NCBI GenBank assembly: GCA_963556195.1
Contig: OY744532.1
Location: 107,865,583 to 107,929,582 of the forward strand
Source: Sepiola atlantica
Taxonomy: Eukaryota > Mollusca > Cephalopoda > Sepiida > Sepiolidae
DNA length: 64,000 nucleotides
Direction: 5' to 3'
Shown here: positions 63,721 through 64,000 of the stretch, one piece after another
Numbering within the stretch: the first letter of the stretch is position 1
How the letters are laid out: each line of letters opens with the position of its first letter
Notes under the pieces: generated by a model
Seen by the model: only the letters and a program-made list of their open reading frames with translations
Told to the model about the DNA's origin: nothing
Databases searched by the model: none
Translations under genes and position numbers: made by a program

Positions 63721-64000
63721 AGACCAAAACCAATTTCTGACACGAGGAGCTTATCATACACAGATTTGTCAACCACATTCAATTTCTTACCATATACAAA
63801 TATAGATGACTAAATTCGAGTTTTACTTGGTGCAAAACGACAGTCATTTTCTAGCTTATGTTTAGTCCTAAGGCACGCCATGTTTGTTCAAACGAATCCA
63901 TAAGATATTATATGTCCACTTGAGAAAGTGCAAAAAAACACAATAATTCTCTAATTAATGAATTCGCAACTTTGTATTTGGCACTAAGACGTTTAAGGCT

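Overview
The window looks like animal nuclear DNA: AT-rich, intron-dominated and crowded with repeats. It carries Penelope-like retroelements, several families of non-LTR retrotransposon, hAT-type MITEs, tRNA-derived and 5S-derived SINE-like copies, and long minisatellites. The transposon families resemble those I know from cephalopod molluscs (octopus/squid). That species guess is inference from memory. Nothing here is bacterial or organellar.

The main host gene is ERGIC3 (Erv46-type ER-Golgi cargo receptor) on the minus strand. Reading leftward from its 5' end, I find coding exons at 56977-56896, 45306-45148, 31678-31559, 15376-15345 (32-nt microexon, less certain), 10985-10823, 9460-9403, 2982-2951 and 1073-977. 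Splice sites and codon phases join across every junction except the one between 31559 and 15376. There I could not find the exon for the conserved CESCYGAE segment. The exons for the last ~110 residues must lie left of the window. A second host gene, ROMO1 (mitochondrial ROS modulator), contributes its last coding exon on the plus strand at 238-346, with a poly(A) signal at 434-439. Because ERGIC3 continues past the left edge, this ROMO1 exon sits inside an ERGIC3 intron on the opposite strand.

Layout: 0-3 kb, ROMO1 end, ERGIC3 3'-side exons and several MITEs. 3.9-4.4 kb, an inverted Penelope pLTR. 5.7-6.2 kb, a hAT MITE with a perfect 8-bp target duplication. 9-15 kb, ERGIC3 exons separated by LINE and SINE fragments. 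15.9-20.5 kb, a decayed Penelope element with a palindromic pLTR on its left and a direct pLTR copy on its right, plus a separate GIY-YIG ORF. 21-23 kb, AT-rich tandem repeats. 24-31 kb, LINE, SINE and Gypsy remnants. 32.2-33.6 kb, a 34-copy 42-bp minisatellite. 33.9-35.3 kb, a foldback element carrying hammerhead-like motifs. 36-40 kb, three antisense LINE fragments. 40.1-44.0 kb, a three-level nest: solo LTR inside a LINE inside another LINE. 44.5-49 kb, a MITE, a transposase remnant and two 5S-rRNA-like copies. 52-54 kb, tandem repeats including a poly(C)/poly(A) minisatellite. 55-57 kb, a LINE fragment and ERGIC3 exon 1. 57.8-59.4 kb, two related MITEs, one holding an 18-bp minisatellite. 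60-64 kb, an LTR-like start, a Gypsy gag fragment, a LINE tail and SINEs.

Apart from the two host genes, no intact protein-coding gene is supported. The long ORFs elsewhere are decayed mobile-element proteins or low-complexity repeats.
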